A stretch of DNA of 37,369 bases from Flavobacterium psychrophilum (GCA_945872875.1 CAMCBB010000003.1:1-37369), one strand, 5' to 3'; shown: positions 7,815 through 18,000, counted from the first letter of the stretch. Notes: generated from the letters alone by a model not told the origin. Numbers and translations are program-made.

Positions 7815-7895
7815 GTTTTACAATCCAATGCAGACTAAGTTTTAATTGATTTGTATAATTAATTTTTGTAGTTTTACATCTAATTTATTTGTAAG

Positions 7896-8918
7896 ATGAA
7901 ATCAAAAGCTACCTTAAAACAAATTGCCAAAGAATTAGGCGTTTCAGTATCTACCGTATCAAAGGCATTGAACGATAGTCCAGAAATTAGTGAGCCTACA
8001 AAAATAAGAGTTAAAGAGTATGCCAAACTTAAAAAATACAAACCAAATAGTATTGGATTAAACCTTAAAAATCGATCTACTAAAACTATCGGGGTAATTA
8101 TTCCTAATATCTTGAATTCTTTTTTTGCTAAAGTCTTTAAAGGAATTGAAAAAGTAGCCGATGAAAAAGGATATAAAGTAATTACTTGTATTAGTAATGA
8201 GTCTTTAGAAAAAGAAATTGGGGTAATGGAAATGCTTAGCAACGGAACAATAGATGGATTCATTTTATCTATTTCTCAAGAAGCTCAAAAACTACTTCAA
8301 TTTGATCATTTCAAATCAATAATAAGTGAAGGTACTCCAATTGTCATTTTTGATAGAATTACTGATGAGGTTAATTGCGATAAAGTGGTTGTAGATGATA
8401 TTGATTCAGCAATTAACGCAACGCAACACTTAGTAAAAACAGGATGTAAAAAAATTGCTTTATTTTCTGCAATCAATAATTTGAGTGTTGGTAAACTTCG
8501 TGTAGAAGGATACAAAAAAGCCCTTGAAGGTGCTGGAATCAAATTAGATGAAAAAATTATAATCTTGTCTGAGACAGAAGAAGATTTTGATCTTAAAACC
8601 AATGACTTTTTAGACAAAAATAAAGTGGATGCTATTTTTGCTGTGGATGAACACGCTTCGGTAATGGCTATGAAAATGGCTGTAAAAAAAGGATTAAAAA
8701 TTCCAGAGGAAATTTCTATTATTGGTTTTGCAGATGGTGTTTGGTCTAGAAGAATGACGCCAAGTTTGTCTACTGTGAGTCAGCATGGACCAGAAATTGG
8801 AGCAGAGGCGACTAAATTACTAATTGAAAGATTAGAAAATAAAGAAGAAAATTACGGATATAAAACTTCTGTAATTAAAACCGAGTTGCGTCAACGCGAT
8901 TCTACTAAGAAATTATAG
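7896..8918 (+). CDS. LacI-family transcriptional regulator
   Basis: A 340-residue repressor. Residues 4-50 form the LacI helix-turn-helix and hinge (ATLKQIAKELGVSVSTVSKA, then NDSPEISEPTKIRV). A periplasmic-binding-protein-like effector domain follows (TIGVIIPNILNSFFAKVFKG, GFILSIS, FDRI, SIIGFADGVWSRRMTPSLST). Such proteins usually sense a sugar and control nearby transport or catabolic genes, but no carbohydrate gene adjoins it. Its neighbours are rplM (divergent) and a PnuC-like gene (convergent, overlapping by 14 bases). The effector and regulon cannot be told from this window. Confidence 0.92.
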   Translation: MKSKATLKQIAKELGVSVSTVSKALNDSPEISEPTKIRVKEYAKLKKYKPNSIGLNLKNRSTKTIGVIIPNILNSFFAKVFKGIEKVADEKGYKVITCISNESLEKEIGVMEMLSNGTIDGFILSISQEAQKLLQFDHFKSIISEGTPIVIFDRITDEVNCDKVVVDDIDSAINATQHLVKTGCKKIALFSAINNLSVGKLRVEGYKKALEGAGIKLDEKIIILSETEEDFDLKTNDFLDKNKVDAIFAVDEHASVMAMKMAVKKGLKIPEEISIIGFADGVWSRRMTPSLSTVSQHGPEIGAEATKLLIERLENKEENYGYKTSVIKTELRQRDSTKKL

Positions 8919-9642
8919 TATTTTTCTCTTTGTCATCATTCCAAGTGATGTAGCCAATAATGGCATTAAAGAAATAAAATATATATTTTATCGTATTGGC
9001 AATGTTTAAAATGAGTACGCTTTGTACAATTTTAGACAAGTTATATAACTGCCACATAAACCAATTGTCTGGATACATTCTACTATTGTTAAAGGTGCCT
9101 CCAAAACTAATTCCTGCTGGAATTGCAATGGCAAAAAACAATTGCCAATCAATTGGTTTGTCACTAAAATTTATAAATCCAATATAATTTAATACAAGTG
9201 ACAATACCATTCCAAAGAATAGATTTCGATAAAAAATAGCATCTATGCTATTCAGAAATTTTTTCTTTTTCCAAAATCGATAAGCAATATAATTTCCAAC
9301 AAACGAAATAGGATAGGTAAGAATTGCGGCAGCATTTCCTAAAAGAAAATCAATAGTTCCGCTTAAAGCTGTATTTATTGTTCCAATTAAATTTCCGAAA
9401 TTATTTTTCTTGGTTACCAATCGAGTGGACATCATTGAAAAACCAACATTTAATATAGAAAAAATTCCTAAGGGAAATTTATAGGCGCTATTGTTAAAAT
9501 GAATTGGGATTTCGGTTTTATGATATCCCAAAACAATTGATCCAATTAATACAATTACTAATCCAACAATATCAAGATATTGGCTATTAGTAATAGCTTT
9601 AATCGTTTGTGTTGATTTTTTGGAAAATGTAATTAATGCCAT
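8905..9642 (-). CDS. PnuC-like nicotinamide/vitamin transporter
   Basis: A 245-residue membrane protein with about seven hydrophobic segments, including LDIVGLVIVLIGSIVLGY, AAAILTYPISFVGNYIAYRF, LSLVLNYIGFI and IKYIFYFFNAIIGYITW. The closing NAIIGYITW and the preceding DNWFMWQLYNLSKIVQ are typical of the PnuC family, which imports nicotinamide riboside or related vitamins by facilitated diffusion followed by phosphorylation. It starts 45 bases after polA on the same strand and may be read through from it. Its last 14 bases overlap the convergent regulator gene. The family call rests on the C-terminal pattern; the substrate is unknown. Confidence 0.62.
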   Translation of the reverse strand: MALITFSKKSTQTIKAITNSQYLDIVGLVIVLIGSIVLGYHKTEIPIHFNNSAYKFPLGIFSILNVGFSMMSTRLVTKKNNFGNLIGTINTALSGTIDFLLGNAAAILTYPISFVGNYIAYRFWKKKKFLNSIDAIFYRNLFFGMVLSLVLNYIGFINFSDKPIDWQLFFAIAIPAGISFGGTFNNSRMYPDNWFMWQLYNLSKIVQSVLILNIANTIKYIFYFFNAIIGYITWNDDKEKNTIIS

Positions 9643-9687
9643 TTAAAAATATTTCGGCAAATATAGAAATTTTATTATAGGATGATT

Positions 9688-12546
9688 CTAATGTGCTTCC
9701 AACCAGTTTTTACCCACTCCAATCTCCACTTCTAAAGGAACATCTAGTTTAAATGCATTTTCCATTTCGTGTTTAATCATTGGTTGGATTTTCTCCAATT
9801 CGCTGTGGTGTACATCAAAAACTAGCTCATCATGAACTTGCAATAACATTTTAGATTTCCAATTTTCAGAAGTCAATCGGTTATAAATATTGATCATGGC
9901 AATCTTAATAATATCGGCAGCCGATCCTTGAATAGGAGCGTTTACGGCATTTCTTTCGGCACCACTGCGCACCATTTGATTGGCCGAATTGATGTCTTTT
10001 AAGTAGCGCCTTCTTCCTAAAACCGTTTGGACATAACCATTTTCTCTAGCAAAATCTACTTGGTTTTGCATGTAAGATTTCAGTTTTGGATAGGTTGCGT
10101 AATAGGCATCTATCAATTCGGCACTTTCTTTTCGAGATAAATTAGTTTGATTGCTTAATCCAAATGCAGAAACCCCATATATGATTCCGAAGTTAACCGT
10201 TTTGGCATTGCTTCGTTGTTCTTTGGTAACTTCTTCCAAAGGCACATTAAACACTTTGGCCGCGGTGCTTCGGTGAATGTCCTCGTTGTTTTGGAACGCC
10301 TTAATCATGTTTTCTTCACCCGATAATGCAGCAATAATGCGCAATTCAATTTGAGAATAATCGGCAGAAACCAAAGAATAATTTTCATCTCTTGCAATAA
10401 AAGCTTTACGAATTAAGCGCCCGCGTTCGGTTCGAATTGGAATATTTTGCAAGTTCGGATTGTTAGAACTCAATCTTCCTGTTGCGGCAACCGTTTGCAT
10501 GTAATCGGTATGTACACGGCCAGTTTTTGTATCTACTTGATTTGGTAAAGCATCAATATAAGTGCTTTGTAATTTTACCATTTGGCGCCATTCCAATATG
10601 TCTTTTACAATTGGATTGTCATTGGCTAAATAAGATAATATTTCTTCTCCGGTAGCATATTGTCCGGTTTTGGTTTTCTTTTGTTTGGTTCCGCCAATTT
10701 TTAACTTGTCAAATAATATGTCTCCCAATTGCTTAGGAGAAGCCAAGTTGAATTTTTCTCCAGCGGTTTCATAGATTTTTTGTTCTAAAGCATTGCTTTC
10801 GGCAGCCATCTCAACCGACATTGATTTTAAATACGCAACATCCAAGTTGATTCCTTCCAGTTCCATTGCGGCAAGAACAGGGATAAGCGGAATTTCGATT
10901 TCGTCATACAGTTTTTTGGTTTCTGCCTTATCTAAAATCGGACTAAAATTTTGTTTTAGCTGCAAAGTAATATCAGCATCCTCGGCAGCATACTCCTTTA
11001 TTTCATCCAAAGAAACATCGCGCATTGATTTTTGATTTTTACCCTTCTTGCCAATTAAATCTTCAATAGATTTAGGGGAGTATTTTAAATAGGTTTCCGA
11101 TAAAACATCCATATTATGGCGCATGTCGGGATTAATTAAATAATGCGCAATCATGGTGTCAAATAATTTTCCTTTGATTTGGACTCCATAATTTGATAAT
11201 ATTTTCAAATCATATTTTATATTCTGACCTATTTTTTCAATGTTTTCATTTTCAAAAAATGGCTTGAATTTATCTACTAATTGCTGTGCTTCTGCTCTGT
11301 TTTCTGAAAAAGGCACATAAAAAGCTTTTCCTTTTTCATAAGAAAAAGACATTCCTACTAACTCTGCATTTAAAGAATCAATTCCGGTTGTTTCGGTGTC
11401 AAAACACACTGAAGTTTGAAGCATCAAATTTTGTAATAATAACTTCACCGGCAAGTCACCTTGTACTGTTTGATAAAAGTGTTCGGTAGTTTCTAAGGTA
11501 GCATAATTTGAATGTGCAACCAATCCTCCGTCGGCATCTTCATCCGAAAACCCAAACAGATCAAATTGATCTTCATGCGATCTTTTTACAGGCGCTTTTC
11601 TTGGTGCAGCTTCATTGGTTTGGGAGGTCACTTCATTGGTTTCAATTTCATCGTAATCTTTTCCAGTACCAAAAAATTTATCAAACTGTGCTTTCATTTG
11701 ACGGAACTCTAATTCTTGAAAAAGAGCATCTGTTTTTTCTACATCTGGTTTTGATAATTCATAGTCGGGGGCATTAAAAGTAACGGGACAATCCAATAAA
11801 ATACGAGCAAGTTTTTTTGATAATATTCCGAGTTCTTTATTGTTTTCAATTTTGTCTTTAAGAGCCCCTTTTAGTTTGTCTGTGTTTTCCAAAAGGTTTT
11901 CCATGGTACCAAATTCCTTTAATAGTTTTTTGGCTGTTACTTCACCAACACCCGGAAATCCCGGAATATTATCGGCAGAATCCCCCATCATTCCAAGATA
12001 ATCAATTACTTGTTCGGGTCTTTCAATTTCAAATTTGGCTAAAACTTCAGGAATCCCCCATATTTCAATGTCGTTACCCATTCGGGCTGGTTTGTACATA
12101 AAAATATTTTCAGAAACTAATTGCGCAAAATCTTTATCGGGTGTAACCATAAAAACTTTAAAATTTTCTTTTTCAGCTTGTTTAGCAATAGTTCCAATTA
12201 AGTCATCGGCTTCAAATCCTGGCTTTTCAATAATGGGAATGTGCATGGCGCGAAGCAATTCTTGAATGTAGGGCACTGCAATTTTTATTGCCTCGGGCGT
12301 TTCGTCTCGGTGAGCTTTGTATTCTTGATACATTTCAAAACGGTAATCGCTACCGCCTTTATCAAAAGCAACTGCTAAATGATCTGGTTTTTCTCGTTTT
12401 ATAACATCCATTAGGGCATTCATAAATCCCATTATGGCTGAAGTATCCATTCCTTTCGAATTGATTCTTGGGTTTTTTATAAAAGCAAAATAACCGCGAA
12501 ATATTAACGCGTAAGCATCAAGTAAATAAAGTCGTTTTTGAGACAT
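9688..12546 (-). CDS. polA: DNA polymerase I
   Basis: A 952-residue three-domain enzyme for gap filling, Okazaki primer removal and repair. The N-terminal 5'-3' exonuclease (YLLDAYALIFRGYFAF, PGFEADDLIGT, GDSADNIPGFPGVGEVTAKK) is complete. The 3'-5' proofreading domain keeps its acidic residues: DTE near residue 382, GQNIKYDL, and YAAEDAD. It should therefore be active, unlike some Gram-positive and Thermus enzymes. The polymerase domain shows motif A (DYSQIELR, around 732), motif B (RSNAKTVNFGIIYG) and motif C (QVHDELVFDV, around 906). A charged linker containing SHEDQFDLFGFSDED sits between the first two domains. The leader is about 65 bases from a TATTTTTG element. Confidence 0.98.
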   Translation of the reverse strand: MSQKRLYLLDAYALIFRGYFAFIKNPRINSKGMDTSAIMGFMNALMDVIKREKPDHLAVAFDKGGSDYRFEMYQEYKAHRDETPEAIKIAVPYIQELLRAMHIPIIEKPGFEADDLIGTIAKQAEKENFKVFMVTPDKDFAQLVSENIFMYKPARMGNDIEIWGIPEVLAKFEIERPEQVIDYLGMMGDSADNIPGFPGVGEVTAKKLLKEFGTMENLLENTDKLKGALKDKIENNKELGILSKKLARILLDCPVTFNAPDYELSKPDVEKTDALFQELEFRQMKAQFDKFFGTGKDYDEIETNEVTSQTNEAAPRKAPVKRSHEDQFDLFGFSDEDADGGLVAHSNYATLETTEHFYQTVQGDLPVKLLLQNLMLQTSVCFDTETTGIDSLNAELVGMSFSYEKGKAFYVPFSENRAEAQQLVDKFKPFFENENIEKIGQNIKYDLKILSNYGVQIKGKLFDTMIAHYLINPDMRHNMDVLSETYLKYSPKSIEDLIGKKGKNQKSMRDVSLDEIKEYAAEDADITLQLKQNFSPILDKAETKKLYDEIEIPLIPVLAAMELEGINLDVAYLKSMSVEMAAESNALEQKIYETAGEKFNLASPKQLGDILFDKLKIGGTKQKKTKTGQYATGEEILSYLANDNPIVKDILEWRQMVKLQSTYIDALPNQVDTKTGRVHTDYMQTVAATGRLSSNNPNLQNIPIRTERGRLIRKAFIARDENYSLVSADYSQIELRIIAALSGEENMIKAFQNNEDIHRSTAAKVFNVPLEEVTKEQRSNAKTVNFGIIYGVSAFGLSNQTNLSRKESAELIDAYYATYPKLKSYMQNQVDFARENGYVQTVLGRRRYLKDINSANQMVRSGAERNAVNAPIQGSAADIIKIAMINIYNRLTSENWKSKMLLQVHDELVFDVHHSELEKIQPMIKHEMENAFKLDVPLEVEIGVGKNWLEAH

Positions 12547-12616
12547 TTTTTGTGATTAAAAAGTAAATGAAATTCTTATTGTGGTGGAATTGTAAATGAA
12601 ATTTATGCTTCCGAAA

Positions 12617-12624
12617 CAAAAATA
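12617..12624 (-). promoter_or_regulatory. Candidate -7 element for polA
   Basis: TATTTTTG on the minus strand fits TAnnTTTG and lies about 70 bases ahead of the polA ATG. No clear TTTG stands at the usual upstream distance, so confidence is limited. Confidence 0.4.
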
Positions 12625-12671
12625 GTTTTTAATAAATAAATATAATAATAAAGATTAACTAAAATTTATGT

Positions 12672-12699
12672 TTTGTAAGAATAATCATTTTTACTTTTG
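12672..12699 (+). promoter_or_regulatory. Promoter of the metallophosphoesterase gene
   Basis: TTTG (12672-12675) and TACTTTTG (12692-12699), 16 bases apart, match the Bacteroidetes promoter pattern. The ATG follows 14 bases after the -7 element, giving a leader of about ten bases. Confidence 0.6.
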
Positions 12700-12713
12700 C
12701 TAAAATTTTTTTT

Positions 12714-13937
12714 ATGATTTTTCGCTTGCTACTCTTTTTATCGATGGTTCTAATATTGGAACTTTATGTTTTTCAAGCAGTGAAAACATTTACCAAAGTA
12801 AAATGGGTATTATGGAGTTATATAATTATTTCTGTAGGAGCAATTTTATTTATTGGCTACCAGTTTTCTAAATTTGATCGTAGTGTTGGGCAAACCCAAA
12901 TGTCTATGTTTACATTAGGACTATTGTTACTAGTAGTATTGCCTAAAATTGTAATTACTTTGATATTGTTTATAGAAGATGTTTACAGAGTTTTATACGG
13001 AATTGTAAATCGTTTTTCTAGTACTTCTAGCACTACTGCTTTTTTACCCGATAGACGAAAATTTGTGACTCAGATTGCTCTTGGCTTAGCAGCTATCCCG
13101 TTTACTTCTTTAATTTACGGAATGACATTAGGAAAATATAACTATAAGGTGATTACCCAACAAATATTTTTTCCTGATCTACCAGATGAATTTGACGGGT
13201 TTAAAATCACACAAATTTCTGATGTACACAGTGGTAGTTTTGACAATCCGGATAAGATCAATTATGCAATTGACTTAATAAATGAACAAGTTTCCGATAT
13301 GATTTTGTTTACAGGCGACATTGTGAATACACATGCTAAAGAAATGATCCCATGGATAACTACTTTCAATAAAATTCGACCACATATATATGGTAAATTT
13401 TCTGTTTTAGGAAATCATGATTATGGCGAATATGTAGATTGGAAATCGGAAAAAGACAAAGAAGCCAACTTTCATGCTATTAAAGAACTTTATGGCAAAA
13501 TTGGTTTTGATTTAATGCTAAATGAACACACTTTCATTACAAAAGGTAATAGTAAAATAGCTGTTGTTGGTGTTGAAAATTGGGGAAGACACTTCAAGAA
13601 AGCTGGGGATCTAAACAAAGCTTCGGAAGGTTTATTAAAAGAGGATTTTAAAATATTAATGAGTCACGATCCAAGCCATTGGGATGCAGAGGTGAATTCT
13701 CATACAAAAGATTTTCATTTAACGCTTTCGGGCCATACGCACGGATTGCAATTTGGGATTGAAATTCCGGGATTTTTAAAATGGAGTCCAGCACAATATG
13801 TTTATGAACAATGGGCTGGTTTGTATGAAAAATCGGGCAAATATATCTATGTAAATCGGGGTTTTGGTTACCATGCTTACCCGGGGAGAGTAGGAATTAT
13901 GCCAGAAATCACTGTAATTGAACTAAAAAAAGGTTAA
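12714..13937 (+). CDS. Membrane-anchored metallophosphoesterase with internal RR segment
   Basis: A 407-residue protein. Three hydrophobic helices cover roughly residues 2-22, 32-52 and 66-92. DRRKFVTQ (R114, R115) and another hydrophobic stretch (119-139) follow, then a calcineurin-like phosphoesterase domain. Its metal motifs are all present: SDVH (D170, H172), TGDIVN, GNHDYG, MSHDPSHW and SGHTHG. The layout resembles YaeI/YkuE-type enzymes that act at the membrane outer face, but the substrate is unknown. The twin arginine ahead of the last helix looks like an internal Tat signal. It is followed by a CxxC-less thioredoxin-fold gene 84 bases downstream with its own promoter. Confidence 0.88.
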   Translation: MIFRLLLFLSMVLILELYVFQAVKTFTKVKWVLWSYIIISVGAILFIGYQFSKFDRSVGQTQMSMFTLGLLLLVVLPKIVITLILFIEDVYRVLYGIVNRFSSTSSTTAFLPDRRKFVTQIALGLAAIPFTSLIYGMTLGKYNYKVITQQIFFPDLPDEFDGFKITQISDVHSGSFDNPDKINYAIDLINEQVSDMILFTGDIVNTHAKEMIPWITTFNKIRPHIYGKFSVLGNHDYGEYVDWKSEKDKEANFHAIKELYGKIGFDLMLNEHTFITKGNSKIAVVGVENWGRHFKKAGDLNKASEGLLKEDFKILMSHDPSHWDAEVNSHTKDFHLTLSGHTHGLQFGIEIPGFLKWSPAQYVYEQWAGLYEKSGKYIYVNRGFGYHAYPGRVGIMPEITVIELKKG

Positions 13938-13939
13938 AA

Positions 13940-13971
13940 TTTAGTATAATTATTTAAAAATGCTACATTTG
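13940..13971 (+). promoter_or_regulatory. Candidate promoter of the thioredoxin-fold gene
   Basis: TACATTTG (13964-13971) matches TAnnTTTG, and a weaker TTTA (13940-13943) lies 20 bases upstream. It leaves a leader of about 45 bases, in which TTTCTTT and AAAGAAA could pair. Confidence 0.5.
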
Positions 13972-14021
13972 TACTATAATATTTCTTTTTTTAGCTAAAG
14001 AAAATAAAATATTTTGGTTTT

Positions 14022-14318
14022 ATGTCAAAATTTGGAGAACTTATAAATGCTCAAGTTCCAGTGTTAATTGATTTTTACACCGAGTGGAATGAATCTTCTA
14101 TTTCGATGCATCCTGTTATCAGAGATGTTGCGGCAGCCCTTGGAGATAAAGCAAAAGTAATTAAAATTGATGTGGATAAAAATCAAGAATTGGCCGAAGC
14201 ACTTCGCATTAAAGGACTACCAACTTTAATGATTTACAAGTCGGGTCAAATGATTTGGCGTCAATCGGGCGAGTTAGATGCCAATACCATTATTGGTTTA
14301 GTGCAAGAACAAGTTTAG
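14022..14318 (+). CDS. Thioredoxin-fold protein lacking the CxxC active site
   Basis: A 98-residue protein of the cytoplasmic thioredoxin size, without a signal peptide. The fold is recognisable: LIDFYTEW leads into the active-site helix, then KVIKIDVDKNQELAEALRIK, and the cis-proline loop GLPTLMIYKSGQ is intact. Where thioredoxin has W-C-G-P-C it reads W22-N23-E24-S25-S26, and there is no cysteine anywhere in the protein, so it cannot do thiol-disulfide exchange. I infer a binding or structural role. Its stop codon overlaps that of the convergent deacetylase gene. The intact frame and conserved core argue against a decaying pseudogene. Confidence 0.85.
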   Translation: MSKFGELINAQVPVLIDFYTEWNESSISMHPVIRDVAAALGDKAKVIKIDVDKNQELAEALRIKGLPTLMIYKSGQMIWRQSGELDANTIIGLVQEQV

Positions 14319-14953
14319 TTCAATACTTCGCAAATATATCCTCTATTCTTTATGAATTCAAGAGTTCTTGGCAGTACAAATTCCAAGTTCTTAAATCCTT
14401 TTATGCTGTCGTGAAAAACGATAATGCTTCCACTATTTATATTTTTTAGCACATTTTCTAAACATTCTTGAGGAGAAATGGTTTGGTCATAATCGGCACT
14501 AAGTACATCCCACATAATTATTTTATAGCCACTCTTTTTTAAGATATTTGCTTGTGAGGACTTTATTTTGCCGTAAGGTGGTCGAAATAAGTTGCAGGTG
14601 CTTTTGTCAATTTTATTTAATTCGGTTTCAAATAAATTTGCGTTTTCAATATAGGTTTGCGTATTGGTTTTCCAGCCGTTTAAATGATTAAAGGTGTGAT
14701 TTCCTATGGCATGCCCCTTTTGAATAATCTCTTTATAAATTTCAGGATATTTTCTTAAATTATCCCCTATACAGAAGAAGGTTGCTTTGGCCTCGTACTT
14801 TTGTAATTCGTTAAGTGTCCAATTAGTGATTTCTGGAGTTGGTCCATCATCAAAAGTTAAGTAGACCTTATTTTCGTTATTGGGAATATCCCAAATATAG
14901 TTTGAGAATATCTTTTTTATTAACCAATGGGTTTTGATCCAGCGTAACTTCAT
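14315..14953 (-). CDS. Polysaccharide deacetylase family protein (NodB fold)
   Basis: A 212-residue carbohydrate esterase-4 type protein. All the catalytic motifs are there: TFDDGP (D35, D36), NHTFNH (H86, H90), the RPPYGK loop, MWDVLSADYD and IIVFHDS. It should therefore be an active metal-dependent deacetylase of N-acetylated sugars. No convincing signal peptide is visible; the basic N terminus (MKLRWIKTHWLIKKIF) could at most be a membrane-surface helix, so its location and substrate are uncertain. It lies just downstream of the large GT117 gene on the same strand, but a terminator separates them. Its last four bases overlap the convergent thioredoxin-fold gene. Confidence 0.88.
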   Translation of the reverse strand: MKLRWIKTHWLIKKIFSNYIWDIPNNENKVYLTFDDGPTPEITNWTLNELQKYEAKATFFCIGDNLRKYPEIYKEIIQKGHAIGNHTFNHLNGWKTNTQTYIENANLFETELNKIDKSTCNLFRPPYGKIKSSQANILKKSGYKIIMWDVLSADYDQTISPQECLENVLKNINSGSIIVFHDSIKGFKNLEFVLPRTLEFIKNRGYICEVLN

Positions 14954-14973
14954 ATTTCAAAAATAAATAAAAA

Positions 14974-15002
14974 AAATGCCAATAATAAAATTACTGGCAT
15001 TT
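14974..15002 (-). terminator. Terminator of the GT117/DUF2723 gene
   Basis: Read on the minus strand, AAATGCCA and TGGCATTT pair around a partly self-complementary loop (AGTAA...TTATT), followed by a run of eight T. It sits between the glycosyltransferase stop and the deacetylase start. Confidence 0.7.
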
Positions 15003-15020
15003 AATTAATTCTATTTTTAT

Positions 15021-18000
15021 TTACTCATTTTCTCTTTGAAATCTGGAAAAACGTCCATTACTGGCATTAAATTCACCTTTGCTTTTATTGTAAAGCTCGA
15101 TGTCTCCATGCTCTTTAATTACTAAAAGCAAGCTTCTGTAACGCTCAATTGCTCTTACAATATCTTCGGCCATAAAGCTTTGATCAGCAAATGTGAATGT
15201 ACTGTAATACAATAGCTCTTCTTTGTATTTGTTCATTAGTTTTCCAACTAATTCTCTTGCTTTTTCTTTTTGTCCAATTTCATAATAACCAGATACAAAT
15301 GGTTCTAAAGTAAGGTAATAACCATAATAATCAACAGGAGTTTTTGTAACTGCAAGGTCAATTATTTTCTTGGCTTTGGCCAATTTACCTTCGGCAATTA
15401 ATTGCTTAGTTAATCGAGAAAGATTAGTTCTGTAGGAAATAGCATTTCTTCTAGTTTCTGGGTCGTGGTATATTTTAGTGCTTTCACCGTTACCCCAAAA
15501 CCAATGCATTGCCAATTGATACATTTTATCCGTGTCTAATCTTCCCATATCTGGGTAATCGTCTTCGTTTACTGGAGTTTTAATTGGAACTAATTTATAA
15601 ACCATTCCATCCATTTGAAGGTAATCCTTCATCCATAAATAGTCGTCATCGCCAAAGCTTCCTGGACTAAAATAAATTGGACGCTTCCATTTATTGTTGT
15701 TTAATATATCCAACATGATCAAACGATTTTTGTATAATGCGCCGCCTTTTATATCAATATCAATAAACGGAACAATAGAATCATTTAATGCCGGATTTAC
15801 AATTTTATTTGCAATCACATTCTTTTTGTCAACTTGAAAACGCACCTTGTTAGTTGGGAAGAAATGCAAACGGTGACCGCTTTCCATTTCTACTTGAGAT
15901 AAAGTGTCTTCTCTTTTTCCAAATTCAATAAAATCTTTTAAATCCCATCTGCTATCTACCTTTTTATTGAAAATAATGACATCTCTATTATCTGCAACAT
16001 ATTGTTGGTGGTTAAATGAAATTGGCAACCCATCTGATTTGTATGTTTTCATTTTCATTTGATCGATATACCAATCGGTCATTAATAAACTAGTACATAC
16101 AATTTTCACATCAGTTCTATAACCTTCAATTTCTTGCGCATACCAAAGCGGGAAGGTGTCGTTATCTCCAATGGTAAATAGTATTCCGTTTTGATCACAA
16201 GAATCTAGGTAATTTTTAGCCATTGCAATAGCCGTGTATTTTCCTGAACGGTCGTGGTCATCCCAGTTTTGAGTAGCCATTAATATTGGAGCAACAAGTA
16301 ATGTTGAGGCAATAACTACTGGTCCTACCAATTTAGAGGCAACTTTTTCTTTGATCATTTCGTAGATGGCATACACACCAAATCCCACCCACATAGCAAA
16401 TACATAAAACGAACCTACTAAGGCATAATCTCTCTCGCGTGGTTCAAAAGGGCGCTCGTTTAAGTATATTTTTAATGCCAATCCTGTAAATAAGAATAAT
16501 ACTAAAAGAACATAAAAGCTTTTTAGGTCTCTTTGTGCATGATACATTAAACCTAATAGACCTATGAAAAATGGAATAAAATAATAAAAGTTTCTTCCTT
16601 TGTTATTTAATACATCTGGGCTAATGTGTTCTTGCGATCCTAAATGTACTTCGTCAATGTATTTTATTCCGCTCATCCAATTTCCGTCAAGGTTGTCGTA
16701 TCTTCCTTGGTTGTCATTTTGTCTTCCAACAAAGTTCCAAAGTAAATAGCGACCATACATGTAACCAAATTGGTATTCAATCATGAAACTTAAATTAGAT
16801 AAAGCAGAAGGTTTTTCAACATCTAAATAATCGCCATAGGCTTTTAAGAAAGAAACATATCCTTCGTTATCAATTTTGTGTGACGCATAAGCTTGACGAA
16901 ATTCAGATACAATATCAATTAGTTCTTTTTCTTCTGAATAATCTTCTTTAATTGTAAATTTTGGAACTCCAGTAAAGTTGATATACCCTTGAATATTTTC
17001 GGTGCTCCACATTCTAGGTAATATCGCTTTGTGCGCATCATCGGTGTTTTGTTCGGCATTTTTGTAATTGTTTACAATTTCATATTTACCCGATTCATAA
17101 TTTCTCTCATAGTTAGGCGCTTTATCTATGTAGGGATTGTTTGGATCTAACCCTGCAAATGCATCAGTATATTGTGGGCCATAAAACAATGGATTCACAC
17201 CATATTGCTCTCTATTGTAATAGGCTAAAACCTCCGCAGCATCGGATGGTTTGTTTTCATTAATAGGTGTATTGGCATTGGCACGAACAGGTAACATGAT
17301 CCAAGTTGAGAATCCTATTAATACAAATAGGATACATAATAATATTGTGTTGGAAGTTGGGTGATTGTTAGCGCGCGTGTATTTTAATCCGAAATAGAAA
17401 AAAGCAACTATAAGTAGTATTGCGCTAATGGTACCCGAATTAAAAGGCAAGCCCATATTGTTTACCATAAATATTTCGATTTTTCCGAAGAAAGCCAAAG
17501 AATAAGGTAATAAGAGTTTGAATATAAAAAGTAAAACCGCAACTATAATCACATTTGCCAAAATGAAATTGGTAACTGTAATTTTCTTGTAGTTTTTAAA
17601 GAAATATAAAAATCCAATAGACGGAATGGTTAAAAGCGCCATAAAGTGGACTCCAAATGATAATCCAACAACTAAGCTAATTAACAACAGCCATTTGTTT
17701 CCTTTTGGCTCGTGCATTTCTTGTTCCCAACGCAAGCCCAACCATAATAGCAAAGCAATTAACAACATGGCCATGGCATATACTTCGGCCTCTACGGCAT
17801 TAAACCAAAAGCTATCCGAAAAGGTAAAGGTTAACGCGCCAACAAAAGAACTTCCTAAAATAGCGATGCTGTTGTCTTTGTTGATTTCAGTGTAGGAAGA
17901 AACGATTTTCTTTAATAAAATAGTAGAAGACCAAAAAAGAAACAAAATGGTGAATGCACTCGAAATTACCGACATCATATTAACCATTAATGCTACAGAT

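Noticed and set aside
9688..12546. Several plus-strand frames of 66-89 codons inside polA, and similar frames inside infB, actB and the GT117 gene
   Set aside because: They are shadow frames opposite strongly conserved coding regions, with no recognisable domain or promoter.
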